A stretch of DNA of 64,000 nucleotides, taken from Vacuolonema iberomarrocanum LEGE 07170 (GTDB lineage: Bacteria > Cyanobacteriota > Cyanobacteriia > Elainellales > Elainellaceae). The translations under genes and the position numbers were made by a program. The stretch spans positions 62,001 to 126,000 of the forward strand of contig JADEXA010000005.1 of assembly GCA_015207365.1 (NCBI GenBank), given 5' to 3'. Below, piece after piece: positions 46,977 to 55,817 of the stretch (its first letter is position 1; each line of letters opens with the position of its first letter). The notes under the pieces were generated by a model, which saw nothing but the letters and a program-made list of their open reading frames with translations, did not search any database and had not been told where the DNA came from.

Positions 46977-48165
46977 AGTGTTTACCTCAGACGTAGAACA
47001 GGGATAATGTGCGGGGCTTGAAGAAAAACTTTCCAGGGAATAGTTTCATTCATCTATCTAGAATAATAGCGACGATATCAGCGATCGCTAAACAAAGTTA
47101 GCAACAAATTGTGCCTAGTCTACGCAATTGCGGAAGGCTGCAAAATCTCGCCGATTCCCTTTTGGATAGAGCGACTCCTTTGCTTTGCTGTTTTGTCCAC
47201 CCTGGGATGTTGGATAAACTCGGATAAATTGCGCTTTCTTACCCCCCTTTATGCTATCGATCAGCACCATGAGTGGTTGAGAAGTCTAATTTTCTCTTTT
47301 CCATTCAGGATTTGTTTTTGTCTTGAAAAAATTAGACTGTCATAGCAAAATTTTGTGCCGATTCGACAAAACCTTAGCAGGTTCTCTATACCCTGCAATG
47401 CTATAGGCCACCTGAAGACGCTTCCATATCTCTTCCATCGAAACAGGCTTGATTAGATTTGTAGAATCCTTGGATGACTATTTTTATTGGGTTCGACGGC
47501 TTTCACGCCTTGAGGGAATTTAGTCCTACGGCTGAAGTTTGCAGTGCACCAAAGCAATAGCTGATGAATTTTTGAGACGGTGGATCTTGGGAAATAGAAT
47601 TGGAAAGGTGACAGTTTGTAAGAAGCGCTGTCAAGCCTGCAAGGGCGATCGCTCAGCCGTAAAATCTGGTGCGTTGCCGATCGTCGTTCTAAATCGCTGG
47701 CTGTCCATTGGGAAACTATCAACTATCAAACCACCCATTTCCCCACCCGTTTTTTACGTTCAATGCCCAAGCTTAAACCTCTAGCTATGGGGGTAGAAAA
47801 GCCAAAACATGATGGGTTCACCCTGAATCTGGATTATCCATCCATCGATTTGGGTCACAGGAAATACAGACTGAAACGTGACACTTCGCCACTTTGCCAG
47901 ATTTCCTAGCTCGATCGAGGCAATCAGGAAAATTCTCCAAGCTTCAGAAACGCAAACTTTCGCTGCTTGGGATTAGACAATAGCGGTGTGCAACCGCATC
48001 AAGTACAGAAACGGTTGTGTGTGGGCGCGACGCGCCCACACACAACCGTACTTACCTAACGCGCACAGCGCTAAACACCTAATCACGGCATAGGGAGTTT
48101 CATCCCCGGCAACGCGAAGCTCTCAAAGCCCATTGGGTTCTGGTTTTCGTAGTCCTAGTATCATC
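46977..48165. other. 1.19-kb region without a supported gene, holding repeat A copy 4
   Basis: This lies between the SH3b gene start and the EEP nuclease stop. It contains the element at 47980-48073. The frames at 47109-47345 and 47453-47784 have no family signature. Near 47470-47560 there is a GC-skewed stretch that could be the remnant of a mobile element end, but I cannot support that. Confidence 0.4.
47980..48073. repeat. Repeat family A, copy 4
   Basis: ATAGCGGTGTGCAACCGC on the left, a GTGTGTGGGCGCGACGCGCC centre, and CGTACTTACCTAACGCGCAC then AGCGCTA on the right. The right arm has two changes (ACC for ACT, CAC for CAT) relative to copies 1-3. Confidence 0.85.
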
Positions 48166-49077
48166 CTAAATTTCAAGCTCAATGCCCACCGGACAATGAT
48201 CCGAAGCCTTGGGTTGGTTCAATCCCACACCCCCAAATCGCCTTTCCTGGAACCGTCGGGCACGCTGGGGCAACCCGCGTCGTTCGATTTCGGGTCGGGC
48301 ATCAGGGTTGGCTTGGGCGATCGCCCGCGATACCAACACATAGTCGAGCTGATTGTATTTATTGCCTCTGGCAAAATAGTGCGTCCAGCGCTCGTCCGGC
48401 GGCAAGCGGTTCATCACATTTTCTAGCCAGGGTTGTTCCAGCAAAGGTTCCAAACCTTCTGAGGGAAGGTAGTCGTTGAGGTCACCGACCACGACCCAGT
48501 TGGCCTGCCCTGGATCGGGACCAAATCGCTCTTGCAGGATCTCGGCGACACGGGTGGCCTGGACATGGCGGGTGGCCATCGTTTCCTGGCGATCGCGCAT
48601 CATCGACTTAAAGTGATTGACAAACACCGTTAGGGGTTTGCCATTGGGAAGCCGCACCTCAACCTCCAGGCAATCCCGCGAAAAGATAGGATTCCCGTTG
48701 GGAGCCAGTTCAAACTGGTGGGTACGGATGGTGCCAAGAGGATATTGGCTAATCAATGCCACATCAATCAGACGAGGATCATTGCCATCTATCAAGATTT
48801 GATACGGGTAACCCCCGTTGGGCATGAAATGCTTGAACTGCCGCAAAAAGCGACGCAAGGTGGTGAGGTTTTCGATCTCCTGAAGCCCCAAAATATCAGC
48901 ACGAATCGCACCCAAAGCTTGCGCAGTAATGCGGTGGTGTTTGTCGGAGAAGGGAGCAAATTTGGTGTTGTCGATGGTCCAAATGCCTGACTCACCATCG
49001 GGGAGGGAAAAATCGCTACGAAACCGGAATCGTGCAAATAGATTCTCGACGTTAAACGTTCCCACTCGGACGCGCAT
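48166..49077 (-). CDS. Endonuclease/exonuclease/phosphatase family protein
   Basis: About 303 residues of the EEP (DNase I-like) superfamily. It begins MRVRVGTFNVENLFARF, with the metal Asn/Glu sites in GTFNVENL and ILGLQEIEN. It continues with VNHFKSM, VVGDLNDYLPSEG and ends with the SDHCPVGIELE catalytic His. This arrangement matches bacterial EEP proteins acting on DNA or phosphoesters. There is no signal peptide, so it is probably cytoplasmic. ATG 49077 is chosen over an in-frame TTG at 49092. Substrate unknown. Confidence 0.87.
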   Translation of the reverse strand: MRVRVGTFNVENLFARFRFRSDFSLPDGESGIWTIDNTKFAPFSDKHHRITAQALGAIRADILGLQEIENLTTLRRFLRQFKHFMPNGGYPYQILIDGNDPRLIDVALISQYPLGTIRTHQFELAPNGNPIFSRDCLEVEVRLPNGKPLTVFVNHFKSMMRDRQETMATRHVQATRVAEILQERFGPDPGQANWVVVGDLNDYLPSEGLEPLLEQPWLENVMNRLPPDERWTHYFARGNKYNQLDYVLVSRAIAQANPDARPEIERRGLPQRARRFQERRFGGVGLNQPKASDHCPVGIELEI

Positions 49078-49169
49078 AGAACAATGGGTCAAATATGGAC
49101 GGAGTTAGGCTGTGGCCTGGTTAGTATAGCGATTGATTGATGATAGATCGCAGACTAGCAAACCCTGGA

Positions 49170-49502
49170 CTATTCAGGGCGATCGCTCACCACTTCACTG
49201 CGCTCGACACCGCCATTGGCATTCACATTGCCGAGCTTCTGGCGGACATCATCAATGGCTTCATTCAACTGCGCGATCTTATCTTCCAGTCCTCGCCGTG
49301 CCGCCTCAATGTTTTGTGGCGATGGCGGCGCACTTTTGTCTGGGGCGCTTTTGATAGAACGACGAGCGAGCGATTCGGCTTGGGCTTTGAGCTTTTTCCT
49401 AGGGAGGCGTGAAGCGGCTAGCACCCCCAGCACACCGCCGACCATGCCGCCAGCGATGGCACCCAAAATAAACCCACCAACAAAGTTATCTTGCTGACTC
49501 AT
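49170..49502 (-). CDS. Small membrane-anchored protein (YtxH-like), uncharacterised
   Basis: A 110-residue protein. The N-terminal third is a Gly-rich membrane segment (NFVGGFILGAIAGGMVGGVLG). The rest is charged and helical with a coiled-coil pattern (EAARRGLEDKIAQLNEAIDDVRQKL). This plan resembles YtxH-type stress-associated proteins, but no function is known. ATG 49502 (MSQQDN) is the probable start. The gene sits between upp and the EEP nuclease gene on the same strand. Confidence 0.75.
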   Translation of the reverse strand: MSQQDNFVGGFILGAIAGGMVGGVLGVLAASRLPRKKLKAQAESLARRSIKSAPDKSAPPSPQNIEAARRGLEDKIAQLNEAIDDVRQKLGNVNANGGVERSEVVSDRPE

Positions 49503-49714
49503 GGCAAACGTAATGGAAAAACGATTCAAGGAAACGACTTGATGTGGGTAGATTACCTCAACGCAGAGACTCTATACCTTTTCTTATCAATTATTTTTAG
49601 GACTCACCCATTTGATTCGGTAGCCACGATGTAGCCACAAAGCCAAAGACGTCACCTAGGACTCCGCAGGTTTTGCATCCGTCCTAATTCCCTTAGCTTA
49701 CAGCAGTTGGGGAT

Positions 49715-50365
49715 TCAGGTTCCAAAGGTGCGATCGCCCGCATCGCCCAACCCTGGCACAATGAAACCCTGGTCGTTGAGCCCCTCGTCGATGGCTGCAG
49801 AATAGATGACGACTTCGGGATAGCGATCGCCCAGTCGCTGCAATGCATTGGGAGCCGCAACCACAGAAATAATGCGCACCCACTCCGGCGACGCCCCCCG
49901 TTTCGTCAACTCCTCCATCACCGTGAGCATCGTCCCCCCGGTTGCCAGCATGGGTTCTGGGATCAAGATGCGGGTGTCAGGTTGAAAGCTGTCGGGAAAG
50001 CGATTGAGATAGCAGGTCGGCTCCAACGTTTCCTCATCCCGTGCTAGCCCAATGTGGTAGATAGACGCTAGCGGCAGCAGGGTTTGTGCGCCATCGAGCA
50101 ACGACAATCCTGCACGCAATACCGGAATCACAGCGACGGGTACATCCGGATTAATAAAGTTGGCAGGGCAAGGCGCTAGAGGCGTCTGCACGCCATTTTC
50201 CATCATTGGCAACCAATCTCGAATGGCTTCGTAGGTAAGCCAACGCCCCAGTTCGGTCATGGCACTCCGAAACAGGACAGAGGGAGTTGCTTCATCCCGC
50301 GCCACACCAAGCCAGTGTTGAACCAGAGGATGATTGGGGACATAGACACGGAGTTTTAGAGCCAT
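49715..50365 (-). CDS. upp: Uracil phosphoribosyltransferase
   Basis: A 216-residue cytoplasmic salvage enzyme making UMP from uracil and PRPP. The PRPP loop is ILIPEPMLATGGTM, slightly altered from the usual VLDPMLATGGS. Other marks are VPVAVIPVLRAGLSLLDG, SIYHIGLARDEETLEPTCY and the uracil-binding GFIVPGLGDAGDRTFGT end. Length is standard. It is a single gene, divergent from the Trp-rich protein gene. Confidence 0.94.
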   Translation of the reverse strand: MALKLRVYVPNHPLVQHWLGVARDEATPSVLFRSAMTELGRWLTYEAIRDWLPMMENGVQTPLAPCPANFINPDVPVAVIPVLRAGLSLLDGAQTLLPLASIYHIGLARDEETLEPTCYLNRFPDSFQPDTRILIPEPMLATGGTMLTVMEELTKRGASPEWVRIISVVAAPNALQRLGDRYPEVVIYSAAIDEGLNDQGFIVPGLGDAGDRTFGT

Positions 50366-50488
50366 AGGAAAATCGCGATCGCGAGGAAACGTAAAAGCCG
50401 CTCGTAAACACTCAACAAATACTCGCCAAGGTATGACAAGTTAAGAGAATAAACTCACAGCATCGTAGCACTCTCCCTCTCACGCAAA

Positions 50489-50743
50489 ATGTCCAAAAAG
50501 CAAAAATTTCCCTATCTCCTCGGCTCCAAGTGGACGGCCTGTGAAGAAACCTGGGGATGGCGTCACTTTCAAGTCGTGAACCGCAAAAATCAGGGGAAAT
50601 GGGTCTTTGCAGAAATGGTGGCAGCCTGTGATCCGTCGGTGCGCTTTTGGTTAAACGCCAAGCAGTTGAAGGATAGCGCGCTATGGCAGGCCGGTTGGAA
50701 GTCTTTAGGGGAACAGGCTAAAGCCAGTCTCAGTACAGACTGA
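50489..50743 (+). CDS. Trp-rich conserved small protein (TIGR02450 type)
   Basis: An 84-residue soluble protein with seven Trp residues, including GSKWTA, EETWGWRHFQV, GKWVF, RFWLN and LWQAGWKSL. The pattern is that of the TIGR02450 family, conserved in cyanobacteria and some proteobacteria, with unknown function. No membrane segment is present. It sits alone, with repeats D and E about 130 bases downstream. Confidence 0.8.
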   Translation: MSKKQKFPYLLGSKWTACEETWGWRHFQVVNRKNQGKWVFAEMVAACDPSVRFWLNAKQLKDSALWQAGWKSLGEQAKASLSTD

Positions 50744-50872
50744 GGTACGTTTCAGAAAAGAAGCAACCACAGCCGGAGTAAGGAATTTGGCATCTGTTGA
50801 TCGACAAATCCCAGCCTCTTAGCAACACTCCCTCCCACATGTCATACCAACTCTATGACAATCAAAACCAGC

Positions 50873-50958
50873 AGGACTTACGCAGTTTGTTGAATTTGTG
50901 GTCGCGACCACAAATTCGACGAATTCACCTAGGATGACGCAAGTTTTGCGTAAGTCCT
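50873..50958. repeat. Repeat family D, copy 3 (86 bp)
   Basis: AGGACTTACGCAGTTTG at the left and CAAGTTTTGCGTAAGTCCT at the right. The internal palindrome is AATTTGTGGTCGCGACCACAAATT. It directly abuts repeat E copy 2. Confidence 0.88.
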
Positions 50959-51039
50959 AACCAGATTATGTTTTGAAAGCCTTGCATCACAAGGCTTTCA
51001 AAACATAATCTGGAGCGAATTCTTAGCGAATTGATATTA
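50959..51039. repeat. Repeat family E, copy 2 (81 bp, one end missing)
   Basis: Arms CCAGATTATGTTTTGAAAGCC and complement, ending GCGAATTGATATTA. The left outer end seen in copy 1 is absent where repeat D joins. The terminal TTA (51037-51039) is the stop codon of the methyltransferase gene. Confidence 0.85.
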
Positions 51040-51675
51040 TGCATCAGATGCACTCGCCCGTAAGGGAAAGCGTGCCAAATACTCCGCATCCGCCCGGTTG
51101 GGCACAGAATTGGTCGCCTTTTCCAGCGAGTCGACATGGAAATCGGCTGCGAACAACTGGCGAATTTCTTCGGGAGTTGAGCCGTAGGGTGGCCCCCCTG
51201 GCCTGTCATGGGCCCAGAACAAGCCAATGAACTCGCCGCCCGGACGCAGGAGCGATCGCACCACCTGCACATACTCCGACCGACGTACCGGGTCGATCGC
51301 ACAGAAACAGGTGTGCTCCATCACATAATCAAACTGCCCAGTATAGGCCGCTGGCAGGGCGAAGATGTCACTGGCCAGTAGATTGATCAGAAGGTTTCGG
51401 CGGTTGGCCGCCTCGGCAGTGTCGGCGATCGCCGATGGCGCAAAGTCCACCCCCGTCACCTCAAACCCGTGGGCGGCAAACAGCAGCGCATCATGTCCGC
51501 GACCAATGCCCAGGGCAAGCATCTTGCCAGGTGTCGGAGCATCGGCAGATTCCAGAAGACTCACAAAGGGCGGAGCGGGTTGCCCCAAATCCCATCGGGC
51601 GGTGCCTTCTTGATAGCGACCTTCCCAAAACGCGGCATCTAGGGCAGGAGTCAGATTGTCAGAAGAAGCGCTCAT
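51037..51675 (-). CDS. TPMT-family SAM-dependent methyltransferase
   Basis: A 212-residue cytoplasmic enzyme. SAM-binding motifs are MLALGIGRGHDALLFAAHG and GVDFAPSAI, with FDYVMEHTCFCAIDP and FIGLFWAHDRPGGPPYGST as in the thiopurine methyltransferase-like (TPMT) family. Characterised members methylate thiols, selenium, tellurium or halides. The true substrate is not shown. ATG 51675 is preferred over an in-frame start at 51729. The TAA stop comes from the end of repeat E copy 2. It lies 84 bases downstream of the Nudix gene on the same strand. Confidence 0.83.
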   Translation of the reverse strand: MSASSDNLTPALDAAFWEGRYQEGTARWDLGQPAPPFVSLLESADAPTPGKMLALGIGRGHDALLFAAHGFEVTGVDFAPSAIADTAEAANRRNLLINLLASDIFALPAAYTGQFDYVMEHTCFCAIDPVRRSEYVQVVRSLLRPGGEFIGLFWAHDRPGGPPYGSTPEEIRQLFAADFHVDSLEKATNSVPNRADAEYLARFPLRASASDA

Positions 51676-51759
51676 AAAAGGAAAGATAGATTGGCTGGCT
51701 TTGGGCGATCGCCGTCGTTCCATATCCATAGCCGCTATGGATGGATTGGATTGGCTCGA

Positions 51760-52203
51760 CTAGCTAAGGGTACGGATGTAGGCTTGCACTTCGCGCAGAA
51801 TTTTGCGAGCCGGAGGAAAGCTAATCTGCCGTTCTGCATCGTCAAACACAAGCCACGCATAGTTGCGAATTTCCTGCTCCTGACACACCACAGTGGTGGA
51901 ATAAACCCAGGCTGGGAAGTAGGTCACAGTTTTCTGAAATTCGCACCCATCGCGCATAAACCGATAGCTTTCTGTAAAGCTTTGCTCAGATAGGGGTCGA
52001 TAGTTGGTAATGCCCGTCTCTTCCTCAAATTCCCGACAGGCGGTGTCGAGCGCCGTCTCCCCTGGGTCAGCGTGGCCTTTGGGAAACCCCCAATGCCCGG
52101 CCTGATGCTGAATCAGCAAGACGCGATCGCCCATCGGATTTTGCCAGATAGGGACGATGCCAAACGCCGTGTCCTTTTTGAGAGGAGCATTTCTGGAAGT
52201 CAT
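51760..52203 (-). CDS. Nudix hydrolase
   Basis: A 147-residue soluble enzyme. The Nudix box is complete: GHADPGETALDTACREFEEETGI (shown here from residue 43), preceded by HWGFPKGH. It cleaves a nucleoside diphosphate linked to another moiety and requires Mg. The N-terminal KKDTAFGIVPIW and VLLIQHQAGHWGFPK parts resemble diadenosine polyphosphate and bis(5'-nucleosyl) hydrolases. It starts three bases after the stop of the 2H phosphoesterase gene, so the two are almost surely cotranscribed. Confidence 0.9.
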   Translation of the reverse strand: MTSRNAPLKKDTAFGIVPIWQNPMGDRVLLIQHQAGHWGFPKGHADPGETALDTACREFEEETGITNYRPLSEQSFTESYRFMRDGCEFQKTVTYFPAWVYSTTVVCQEQEIRNYAWLVFDDAERQISFPPARKILREVQAYIRTLS

Positions 52204-52206
52204 GGT

Positions 52207-52995
52207 CTATAGCTCAATCGCAGGCCAGTCGGGCTCACGAGAATAAAAAGTCATATCTTCAAACTTACGCAATTCTGCTCGATGCAGCCAAACTGAATGC
52301 AGGTTATCGTGGCTCAGCCAATCCAAATTGATGTGGTTGAGCATGTCGCTGACGGCATTTACATCTAATAGCTCAGGGATAGCGGCAAAATAGCCCAGCG
52401 TCACATGGGCTGTTAGGTGGTATTGCTGCTCAATGCCGAGGGAAATGAGTTCAGGGTTTTGGTAAATGGTTCGCCGCAGCGCCACAATTGGCTCATAGGC
52501 TGATTCGTCTTTAGGAGCCAAACAAATGGTAACGCCACGGGTACGCACAGCGAGTCCTAGCACTTGCCAATAGGTCGAGTGCGTTGGAGTGGTGCGTTGG
52601 CGATAGTCGGCAAAGATCTGGGCAATGCGATCGCGCAATTGGGGTTCAAAATCAGGCGTCTTGACAGCCGACCAATAGGCACTATCCCAGATCAGATCCG
52701 CCAGCGTCACATGAAAACTCGACGGGGGAACAGGCACAAGCATATTAGGTGGCAGAGTCTTGACGACCTGGGCTTGCCAGCCAGCAATCTCATCATAGAA
52801 AGCACTATTTTCGTCATCCTCGCGGCGGGGTGGCGTGATCACGGAATAGCCGGGGAACGGTTGTGCTTGGGGGGTATCGGTGCCACTCAACTGAAACTTG
52901 GGAGAAGATTGGATGTGCTGCAACTGCCCCTGATAGGTTGCGGGCAGGGTCAGGCGGGCGACTCGGTTGATATAAGTTTGAAAGTTATCGTCCAA
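52207..52995 (-). CDS. 2H phosphoesterase-like protein (DUF1868-like)
   Basis: A 262-residue protein with both catalytic motifs of the 2H superfamily, SSFHVTLADL (about 93) and TAHVTLGYF (about 195), each H-x-T. Family members open 2',3'-cyclic phosphates or ADP-ribose cyclic phosphates, or act in 2'-5' RNA ligation. The N-terminus lacks a signal peptide. It precedes the Nudix gene with a three-base gap. The sequence shows catalytic competence but not the substrate. Confidence 0.83.
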   Translation of the reverse strand: MDDNFQTYINRVARLTLPATYQGQLQHIQSSPKFQLSGTDTPQAQPFPGYSVITPPRREDDENSAFYDEIAGWQAQVVKTLPPNMLVPVPPSSFHVTLADLIWDSAYWSAVKTPDFEPQLRDRIAQIFADYRQRTTPTHSTYWQVLGLAVRTRGVTICLAPKDESAYEPIVALRRTIYQNPELISLGIEQQYHLTAHVTLGYFAAIPELLDVNAVSDMLNHINLDWLSHDNLHSVWLHRAELRKFEDMTFYSREPDWPAIEL

Positions 52996-53250
52996 AGCTA
53001 ATTGCCTCGCTAAAAGAAATTTTAATGTCTAACCGTAGGAACAGAAGTCAGGAAACAACGGGAAATGCGTGGCGCACGCTACAGGACGGAGGAGAGCGAT
53101 CGGTCGAATCAGGGAAAACAACCGGATTCCGTCGATGAATCAGCCAAAAAGAAGCAGACAGAGTTCTCAAGGATGTTTTCTCGACCTCAGGATGGTTTAG
53201 GAGCATTTTTTAATTTAGCCGCAATCTGAGCGAAACGGTTTGACACTGTG

Positions 53251-54030
53251 TTACATAAACCGGGTCAATTGCACGCGAAACCGCTCTTTCTTTGTCACGG
53301 CAACATCACCAATTTCTAGCCGTCCCTTGCCTCGAATCGCAACGAGATCGCCAGCCTTGAGCTGATAACTGGCTTGCTTCGCTTCTTTCCAGTTCACTCG
53401 CACATCTCCGGCATTGATCAGATCCACCATTTTGCTGCGGGACATGCCAAATCCGGCAGAGGCGATCGCATCCAACCGCATGGAGGCTTCCACGGTGGTC
53501 ATTTCCTTTTTCTTAGGCTCCCGAATCTTCAGATCCTCAACGGCAATCGGTTGAGTTTTGATGGGAACAGAACGCACCTGGGTCAGTTGCATCCCCAAAA
53601 ATTCCACCAACTCGGGCACGACGATCGCCTGGGCTCCGCGATCGCCCAGCACAATGATGTCGCCCACTTTTTCCCGAACGATGCCAGTTCCCAGCAGTGC
53701 GCCCAGGAAATCGCGGTGGGTCGCCGGATCAAACAGAAAGTTGCCGCTCATGGAGATAGGGGCGATCGCCACCTGGTCAGTATCCAAGGGCAGCTCAGAA
53801 CGAGCGATCGCCACTCGCTTACGCTCTGCCTGCGGATAGCCTCCCCACGCGATGGTCTGCACCTCTGTTAACCGGGCAAACATCCCCTCCACATCGGCCA
53901 ACTCGGGTGGCGATAGAAAATCGCTACAGACGACCTCCCAGGTTTTGATGGCTTGCTCAGCCAGATCCAAGATGCGACTCGCCGTTTCGCGTTCTTCAAC
54001 AGATTTGAGTAATTCGTCTCTCGGTAGCAT
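53251..54030 (-). CDS. Photosystem II S4-domain protein (YlmH-like)
   Basis: A 259-residue soluble RNA-binding protein. The N-terminal part (MLPRDELLKS...) and the middle (PISMSGNFLFDPATHRDFLGALLG) match the cyanobacterial and plastid photosystem II S4-domain family (TIGR03069 type). A single S4 domain lies at about 183-245 (EASMRLDAIASAGFGMSRSK then VDLINAGDVRVNW). The family name comes from proteomic co-purification with PSII, and its role is unclear. The related bacterial YlmH acts on ribosomes. It is single in its strand block. Confidence 0.85.
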   Translation of the reverse strand: MLPRDELLKSVEERETASRILDLAEQAIKTWEVVCSDFLSPPELADVEGMFARLTEVQTIAWGGYPQAERKRVAIARSELPLDTDQVAIAPISMSGNFLFDPATHRDFLGALLGTGIVREKVGDIIVLGDRGAQAIVVPELVEFLGMQLTQVRSVPIKTQPIAVEDLKIREPKKKEMTTVEASMRLDAIASAGFGMSRSKMVDLINAGDVRVNWKEAKQASYQLKAGDLVAIRGKGRLEIGDVAVTKKERFRVQLTRFM

Positions 54031-54479
54031 TAATGGCGCGGAAGTAAGTGAATTGAGGCGGGGATAAATAATCCTTCCCTAGCTTACCGAATTGAACCAC
54101 AGAGGCGCAGAGGAGATGCATCTGAGGAAGGACGCAGATAAACGCAAATGAGATGTGTGAAGGAGAAACACGGAGGAACGCGGATCAAGTACGTCGCGGA
54201 TCAAGTACGTAAAGGAGGAACGCAGATAAACGCAGAGGAACGCGGATAAGAGATAAAGAGCATGACCCACCGCTGCAGGGTGTGAACCTTGAAAGACCTG
54301 AAAGCCCGCAAAGGCCAAACCCCCACACCGTCAACGCATCATCCACACCCATCTGCGTCCATCTGCCTCCATCCGCGTTCTATTTCCTCTCCCTATACCC
54401 CAACAAGCCGTATTTACAGGAAACCCGCCTGTTAGGATAGAAAACAGAAGCTTTGATATGGATTGAGCTGGCAACCGAT
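54031..54479. other. 450-bp repeat-rich intergenic region
   Basis: This separates the S4-domain gene from sufU, which diverge. Most of it is the degenerate repeat array at 54092-54385. The last 90 bases presumably carry the sufU promoter. Confidence 0.5.
54092..54385. repeat. Repeat family F, copy 2, with degenerate tandem array
   Basis: It opens with TTGAACCACAGAGGCGCAGA, then has several imperfect units of GGAACGCAGATAAACGCAGA and GGAACGCGGAT. A perfect 16-bp tandem (CGCGGATCAAGTACGT twice) is at 54179-54210. An inverted version (ATCTGCGTCCATCTGCCTCC, ATCCGCGTTC) lies at 54350-54380. There are no regular spacers. Confidence 0.75.
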
Positions 54480-54950
54480 ATGTCTCTTGATAATTTGCGC
54501 GATTTATATCAGCAAGTCATTTTGGAGCGGTACAAGAAGCCCCGCTACAAAGGCACTACCGATCCGGTCGATCGCCATCAGAAAGGGCACAATCCGTCCT
54601 GCGGTGACACGATTGAGCTGACGCTGAAACTAAACGAGTCGAGCGATCGCATTGACGATGTTCGCTTTGAGGGCGAAGGCTGCGCCATTTCAATGGCCTC
54701 CGCCGACCTGATGGCCGAGGCGTTGCGCCACAAGTCCCTAGATGAAGCCCTAGAAATGGTGTACAAGTTCCAGTCCATGATGCGGGGTGAGGATGAGTTT
54801 CCCAAGGAGCATCGCAAGCTGAACGTGATGCAGGGGGTAGCACAGTTTCCCGTGCGGATCAAGTGCGCCAATCTCTGCTGGCATACCCTCAAGGCTGCGA
54901 TCGAAGCTGCGCAGAGCGCTGAGCCCGCAGGCTATGTGAGTAATGAATAA
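54480..54950 (+). CDS. sufU: SufU-type iron-sulfur assembly protein
   Basis: A 156-residue protein of the NifU-N/IscU fold. The three Cys ligands appear as NPSCGD, EGEGCAISMASADLM and IKCANLCWHTL, and the extra insertion between the second and third Cys (KFQSMMRGEDEFPKEHRKLN) marks SufU rather than IscU. It supports the SufS cysteine desulfurase in making Fe-S clusters. ATG 54480 gives the usual MSLDNLRDLYQQVILER start; an in-frame codon upstream at 54453 is less likely. No suf genes are adjacent. Confidence 0.92.
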   Translation: MSLDNLRDLYQQVILERYKKPRYKGTTDPVDRHQKGHNPSCGDTIELTLKLNESSDRIDDVRFEGEGCAISMASADLMAEALRHKSLDEALEMVYKFQSMMRGEDEFPKEHRKLNVMQGVAQFPVRIKCANLCWHTLKAAIEAAQSAEPAGYVSNE

Positions 54951-55117
54951 CAAGTCAACGAGTCGTTTTCGTCAGACTTGCAGAATCAGACTTGCAGAAT
55001 CAGAGCGTTTGGAGCGAAATTCATAGATTTTTGCTTTCTGACAACGTTCGGATTGGCTTTCTGCTACCGTGAGTAATGCGTATTTTCGGGTATGTATCCC
55101 GTAGGGAGACACGAGTC

Positions 55118-55660
55118 ATGCCGCTATCTGTTCCAGCACCTGCCGATTTTCTGCAATATGCCCAATGGGCAGGAATTTTTACCTTGGTCTGCGGGGCGAT
55201 CGCCGTTCTGGGTTTCGTCTTTAAGTGGGGCATTCGTTTCCGGTTCGTGGGTGTAACCGGGTTCATGATAGTCCTGACGGTTGGCTTGCTTTCCCTTGGC
55301 TTTGTGCCGCTTACCCGCGCGGTTATTCCCGGAGCCGTTCGCTACGCTACGGTTTACGATTCCGGTGCAACGCAGGTTGTCATCAACATTCCTGCAACGA
55401 TCTCTAAAGAAGAACTGAATGCCACCCTGGAACAAGCCGCTAGTGATCTGTTTTCTCCGGGTCGACTAGGCCGCAGCGGCGAACCGTTGATCATCCGAGC
55501 GCGAACGGTACTCCATCCTGAAGCTGGGGTGACGCAGCCGCTGTATTTAGGTAAAGTAGAGCGATCGCTCCTGGTTCGTGAGGATGAGAACATGACAATT
55601 ACGCTCTTTGACGAGAACATTGCTCAACTTCCGCCTCCCGCAACAGCAGACGCAGCTTAG
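55118..55660 (+). CDS. ycf51: Ycf51 family protein (DUF2518)
   Basis: A 180-residue membrane protein with two N-terminal hydrophobic segments (IFTLVCGAIAVLGFVFKWGI and FVGVTGFMIVLTVGLLSLGF). The outer part contains YATVYDSGATQVVINIPAT and TQPLYLGKVERSLLVREDEN. The plan fits the Ycf51 family of cyanobacteria and red-lineage plastids. Function is unknown. GGAGACACGAGTC lies just ahead of ATG 55118; an in-frame start at 55076 is less likely. Confidence 0.72.
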   Translation: MPLSVPAPADFLQYAQWAGIFTLVCGAIAVLGFVFKWGIRFRFVGVTGFMIVLTVGLLSLGFVPLTRAVIPGAVRYATVYDSGATQVVINIPATISKEELNATLEQAASDLFSPGRLGRSGEPLIIRARTVLHPEAGVTQPLYLGKVERSLLVREDENMTITLFDENIAQLPPPATADAA

Positions 55661-55817
55661 GATTTAACTGGCAATCGCAGAATTGAATAAAGGGTCAGAT
55701 GAGCATTAGTGAGGTATCGCACGACGGCTCTGTTCTGCCCTATTTCTGCTCCAACTGTCTCTGGCGCCTCTTCTTGGCACCGTCTATAATTTCCTTTTTG
55801 CGCTAGATGCTCTGGCT

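Noticed and set aside
47450..47790. Remnant of a transposase gene
   Set aside because: No conserved transposase residues are legible in any frame; only base composition is suggestive.
54092..54385. Possible CRISPR array
   Set aside because: Units are degenerate, partly overlapping and lack regular unique spacers; no cas gene is nearby.
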